Shown in pieces: positions 61,681 through 64,000 of a DNA stretch of 64,000 nt; the stretch's first letter is position 1; each line of letters starts with the position of its first letter. A program made the position numbers and the translations under genes. Source of the stretch: Enterocloster bolteae. GTDB lineage: Bacteria; Bacillota; Clostridia; Lachnospirales; Lachnospiraceae. The notes beneath the pieces were generated by a model. That model saw only the letters and a list, made by a program, of their open reading frames with translations, did not search any database and had not been told where the DNA came from. The stretch is from positions 1 through 64,000 of the forward strand of contig JAETNT010000019.1 in the NCBI GenBank assembly GCA_021772025.1, in the 5' to 3' direction.

Positions 61681-61698
61681 TTATCCAAATATGGATAA
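61681..61698. promoter_or_regulatory. Inverted repeat between trpZ and the HTH gene
   Basis: TTATCC and GGATAA are 6-base arms with a 6-base spacer, located 49 bases before the start codon of the small HTH regulator. Possible operator of that regulator. No T-run follows, so termination is unlikely. Confidence 0.4.
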
Positions 61699-61746
61699 TA
61701 TGCAAAATCGCCCTGCCACTGTTTAATAATGGTAGAGGTGATGAAC

Positions 61747-62022
61747 ATGGTAACATACGAAAAACTCTGGGAGACGATGAAAGCAAAAAACATCACCCAG
61801 TACCGCTTAATTAAGTATTATGGCATCAGCGCCGGTCAGATTGGCCGTTTAAAGAAAAATATGTACGTTTCCACTCACACTCTGGATGTGCTCTGTAACA
61901 TTCTCAGGTGCCCGGTAGAAGATATTATGGAGATTCGTCTGGATGATGTGGACTATGAACTAAAATTTCCCGATGAGGCGGCCGCCCCTGAGCAAAGCAG
62001 CAAAAACAAACGCCGGCTGTAG
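61747..62022 (+). CDS. Small XRE/Cro-type HTH regulator
   Basis: A 91-residue DNA-binding protein. The helix-turn-helix covers most of the chain: YEKLWETMKAKNITQYRLIK, YYGISAGQIGRLKKNMYVS and THTLDVLCNILRCPVEDIME, the Cro/CI fold in its short, one-domain form. A basic tail (SSKNKRRL) ends it. The start chosen is ATG at 61747 behind AGAGGTGA; ATG codons at 61729 and 61741 are upstream in frame. It follows the trpXYZ genes on the same strand and may be read from their transcript. Target unknown. Confidence 0.85.
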   Translation: MVTYEKLWETMKAKNITQYRLIKYYGISAGQIGRLKKNMYVSTHTLDVLCNILRCPVEDIMEIRLDDVDYELKFPDEAAAPEQSSKNKRRL

Positions 62023-62062
62023 CCTTATGCAGACTCCCATTACCGGCATCGTTTTTTAAATA
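62016..62062. terminator. Weak bidirectional terminator between the HTH gene and feoB
   Basis: GCCGG and CCGGC pair across a long loop between the two convergent genes. CGTTTTTT follows on the plus strand and GTTTGTTTTT on the minus strand. The stem is only five pairs, so support is modest. Confidence 0.35.
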
Positions 62063-64000
62063 CGCTTCAGGCTATATTCTGCATTGAAGCGACGATCTGT
62101 CTTACTAATCAGGCCAATGACCGCTGCTACCATGGCACTTACCGCTATCAATCCTGGTACAAATCCTTCTCCCAGCACCCCGGTAGTAACAAACGTGCCA
62201 ATCTGATATACCAGAAATGCCACGGAATAACCGGTTCCCAGCTGCAATGCAATGCCGCCCCACAGCCATTTCCTATCCTGCATCTCAGAATTCATTGCGC
62301 CGATAGCCGCAAAACAGGGCGGCGTAAACAGATTGAACATTAAATATGCCAGCGCTGCCACCTTTGTAAGTCCCATAGTCATAGCCACTTCATTGGATCC
62401 GCTGACTAAAGCCAATTCTTCTGTATCAATAAAATTCGTCAGCCCGTAAACCACAGCCAATGTGCCGACTACATTTTCTTTGGCAATAAATCCTGTAATG
62501 GCCGCCGCTGCCAGCTGCCATGCCCCAAAGCCCACCGGAATCAGCAAAACCGCAAAGGGAGAGGCAATGGACGCAAGGATAGAAGTATGTTCCATTCCCT
62601 CTTCTACCACCTGAAGGTGCCAGTTAAAGGTCTGCATAATCTGAACCACGGCATTGCAGACCAGAATAATAGTGCCGGCCTTTACAATATAGGCTTTGCC
62701 GCGAGACAGCATAGACAGGACTGCTCTCTTCAGGCTGGGAATCTTATATTCCGGAAGCTCAATGATAAAAAAGGACTTGCGGAATTTATGTCCGGTCAAT
62801 TTGTTTACCAACAATGCTCCCAAGAAAATCAACAGAATACCGGCAAAATACATGGACGGGCCTACCCAGGAAGCGTCTGAAAAAAATGCTCCTGCAAACA
62901 GTGCGATTACCGGCAATTTCGCTCCGCAAGGCATAAATGGCGTCAACATAGCAGTGGCTCTGCGCTCTCTTTCATTTCGGATGGTACGGCATGCCATAAT
63001 TCCGGGTATTGCACAGCCGGTGCCAATTATCATCGGAATAATAGATTTACCGGAGAGTCCTACTCTTTTAAAAATCGGATCCAATACTACCGTAGCTCGG
63101 GCCATATAACCGCAGTCTTCCAAAAGAGCAATCAGGAAATACATAACCATTACAAGAGGCAGAAAACCCACAACTGCGCCGACGCCGCCAATAATGCCGT
63201 CAACCAGAAGCGCCTGGATAAATGGGTTGGCCCCTTCTGTCAGTCCGGCAACCCAGCTCTGAAAAATTTCAATCTCTCCTGTCAGCCAATCGCCAATCCA
63301 GGTTCCCACTGTTGACTGCGATATGTAAAATACCCCGAACATTACTACTGCAAAAATCGGAATACCGACTCTCTTATTTGTAAGGATTGCATCTATAGAA
63401 TCTTGCTTATTCTTATCCTTGGTAAACACTTTTCGCTTTTCTACATCTTTTACCATCTGGTTTACAAAATCAAATCTCTTCCTATCTGCCGCTTCCACTT
63501 CTGCTTTATTCTGAAGATTAATAGTTTCCTGGTTATAAGGTGCCTGTTGAATACATCCTTTTAAAGCTGCCGCTTGTTTTACAACCATCTTAAGTCCTTC
63601 ATCTTTAGAGATTGTAGATACCGTTTGAATCACCGGACACCCCAGCTTTTGAGACAGCAATTCCACATTAATCTCTGTTTTTTTCTTCTCATTAATATCG
63701 CTTTTATTGAGCGCTACCACTACAGGAATTCCAAGCTCTAAAAGCTGTGTGGTAAAAAACAGGCTTCGGCTTAAGTTTGTAGCATCCACAATATTAATGA
63801 TGACATCAGGATTTTCATTTTTTACATAGCCGCTGGTAATGCTTTCTTCTGATGTAAAGGGAGACATGGAATACGCTCCGGGAAGGTCAACCGCAGTCAG
63901 TTCCTCCTCCCCTTCATAAAAGCTTTTTTTAATCAGACTCTCTTTACGTTCCACCGTTACCCCGGCCCAGTTTCCCACCTTTTCATTTCTTCCTGTCAGC
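62056..64000 (-). CDS. feoB: Ferrous iron transport protein B (5' end outside the window)
   Basis: The visible 648 residues cover most of FeoB; the first G-protein motif lies beyond the window edge. Reading from the edge, LTGRNEKVGNWAGVTVE marks the switch I region, DLPGAYSMSPFTSEE is G3 and VVALNKSDI is G4. The membrane part has the two gate repeats, including GCAIPGIMACRTI, CGYMARATVVLDPIFK and MPCGAKLPVIALFAGAFF with its cysteine, and ends about residue 640. It imports Fe2+ and is expected in an anaerobe; feoA, if present, would be upstream outside the window. The short MGNWAGV start is internal and false. Confidence 0.97.
   Translation of the reverse strand, partial: LTGRNEKVGNWAGVTVERKESLIKKSFYEGEEELTAVDLPGAYSMSPFTSEESITSGYVKNENPDVIINIVDATNLSRSLFFTTQLLELGIPVVVALNKSDINEKKKTEINVELLSQKLGCPVIQTVSTISKDEGLKMVVKQAAALKGCIQQAPYNQETINLQNKAEVEAADRKRFDFVNQMVKDVEKRKVFTKDKNKQDSIDAILTNKRVGIPIFAVVMFGVFYISQSTVGTWIGDWLTGEIEIFQSWVAGLTEGANPFIQALLVDGIIGGVGAVVGFLPLVMVMYFLIALLEDCGYMARATVVLDPIFKRVGLSGKSIIPMIIGTGCAIPGIMACRTIRNERERRATAMLTPFMPCGAKLPVIALFAGAFFSDASWVGPSMYFAGILLIFLGALLVNKLTGHKFRKSFFIIELPEYKIPSLKRAVLSMLSRGKAYIVKAGTIILVCNAVVQIMQTFNWHLQVVEEGMEHTSILASIASPFAVLLIPVGFGAWQLAAAAITGFIAKENVVGTLAVVYGLTNFIDTEELALVSGSNEVAMTMGLTKVAALAYLMFNLFTPPCFAAIGAMNSEMQDRKWLWGGIALQLGTGYSVAFLVYQIGTFVTTGVLGEGFVPGLIAVSAMVAAVIGLISKTDRRFNAEYSLKRI

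Noticed and set aside
1-64000. CRISPR array or tRNA genes
   Set aside because: No regularly spaced repeats of 25-40 bases and no cloverleaf-like TTCGANNC contexts other than that of tmRNA were seen while reading the intergenic regions.

Overview
The window looks like chromosome from a strictly anaerobic Firmicute of class Clostridia, most like a Lachnospiraceae gut commensal. This rests on pyruvate:ferredoxin oxidoreductase, rubredoxin, an Fe-S aldo/keto reductase, FeoB, meso-diaminopimelate dehydrogenase, a YesM/YesN-type two-component pair, two T-box leaders, a VanW protein and strong AGGAGG ribosome binding sites. The genus cannot be fixed from this sequence alone. No rRNA, tRNA, CRISPR array or complete prophage was seen. 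The only RNA gene found is tmRNA.

Layout. 1-109: 5' end of a group II intron (minus strand), inserted just after the terminator of the first gene. 168-5195: minus-strand operon of a PhnP-like metallo-hydrolase, sugar-type binding protein, two permeases and a LacI regulator. 5501-6271: a metallophosphoesterase whose promoter carries the same operator-like palindrome. 6456-7007: RelE/ParE-Phd toxin-antitoxin pair. 7279-10718: YesM/YesN two-component system. 10783-14372: GntR regulator with an ABC ATPase and permease. 14611-18592: an orphan binding-protein lipoprotein beside a hybrid sensor kinase. 18804-22340: PFOR. 22561-27745: VanW protein, PHP phosphoesterase, AI-2E-type permease, AlaX editing protein. 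27902-29392: a tiny Cys/Gly/Trp-rich protein and small unknown proteins. 29494-38066: ddh, leuS with a Leu T-box, FAD-Rieske oxidoreductase, isochorismatase-like hydrolase, rarA, CPBP protease and rubredoxin. 38110-40203: EF-G paralogue. 40409-43853: aroF-tyrA-aroA. 43850-51346: aldo/keto reductase and the tig-clpP-clpX-lon-engB proteostasis cluster. 51474-52247: SIMPL lipoprotein. 52374-56422: pstSCAB-phoU. 56630-56972: ssrA, then a decayed DNA methylase. 57682-58320: cytidylate-kinase-like protein. 58552-61674: Trp T-box and trpXYZ-type transporter. 61747-62022: small HTH regulator. 62056-64000: feoB, cut by the window edge.

How the parts fit. Most of the window is housekeeping: protein quality control, shikimate pathway, phosphate and iron uptake, pyruvate oxidation. 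The best candidates for something undescribed are three. First, an apparent small regulon at 168-6348, in which two phosphoesterase-type hydrolases and a carbohydrate ABC transporter share an operator with consensus ATGTCAAnCGnTTGATAT overlapping the -35 of both promoters. Second, the Cys/Gly/Trp-rich repeat protein and its unknown neighbours at 27902-29392. Third, the orphan binding protein paired with a hybrid kinase. The two T-box leaders can be read to their specifier codons (UGG and CUG), and both agree with the downstream gene.
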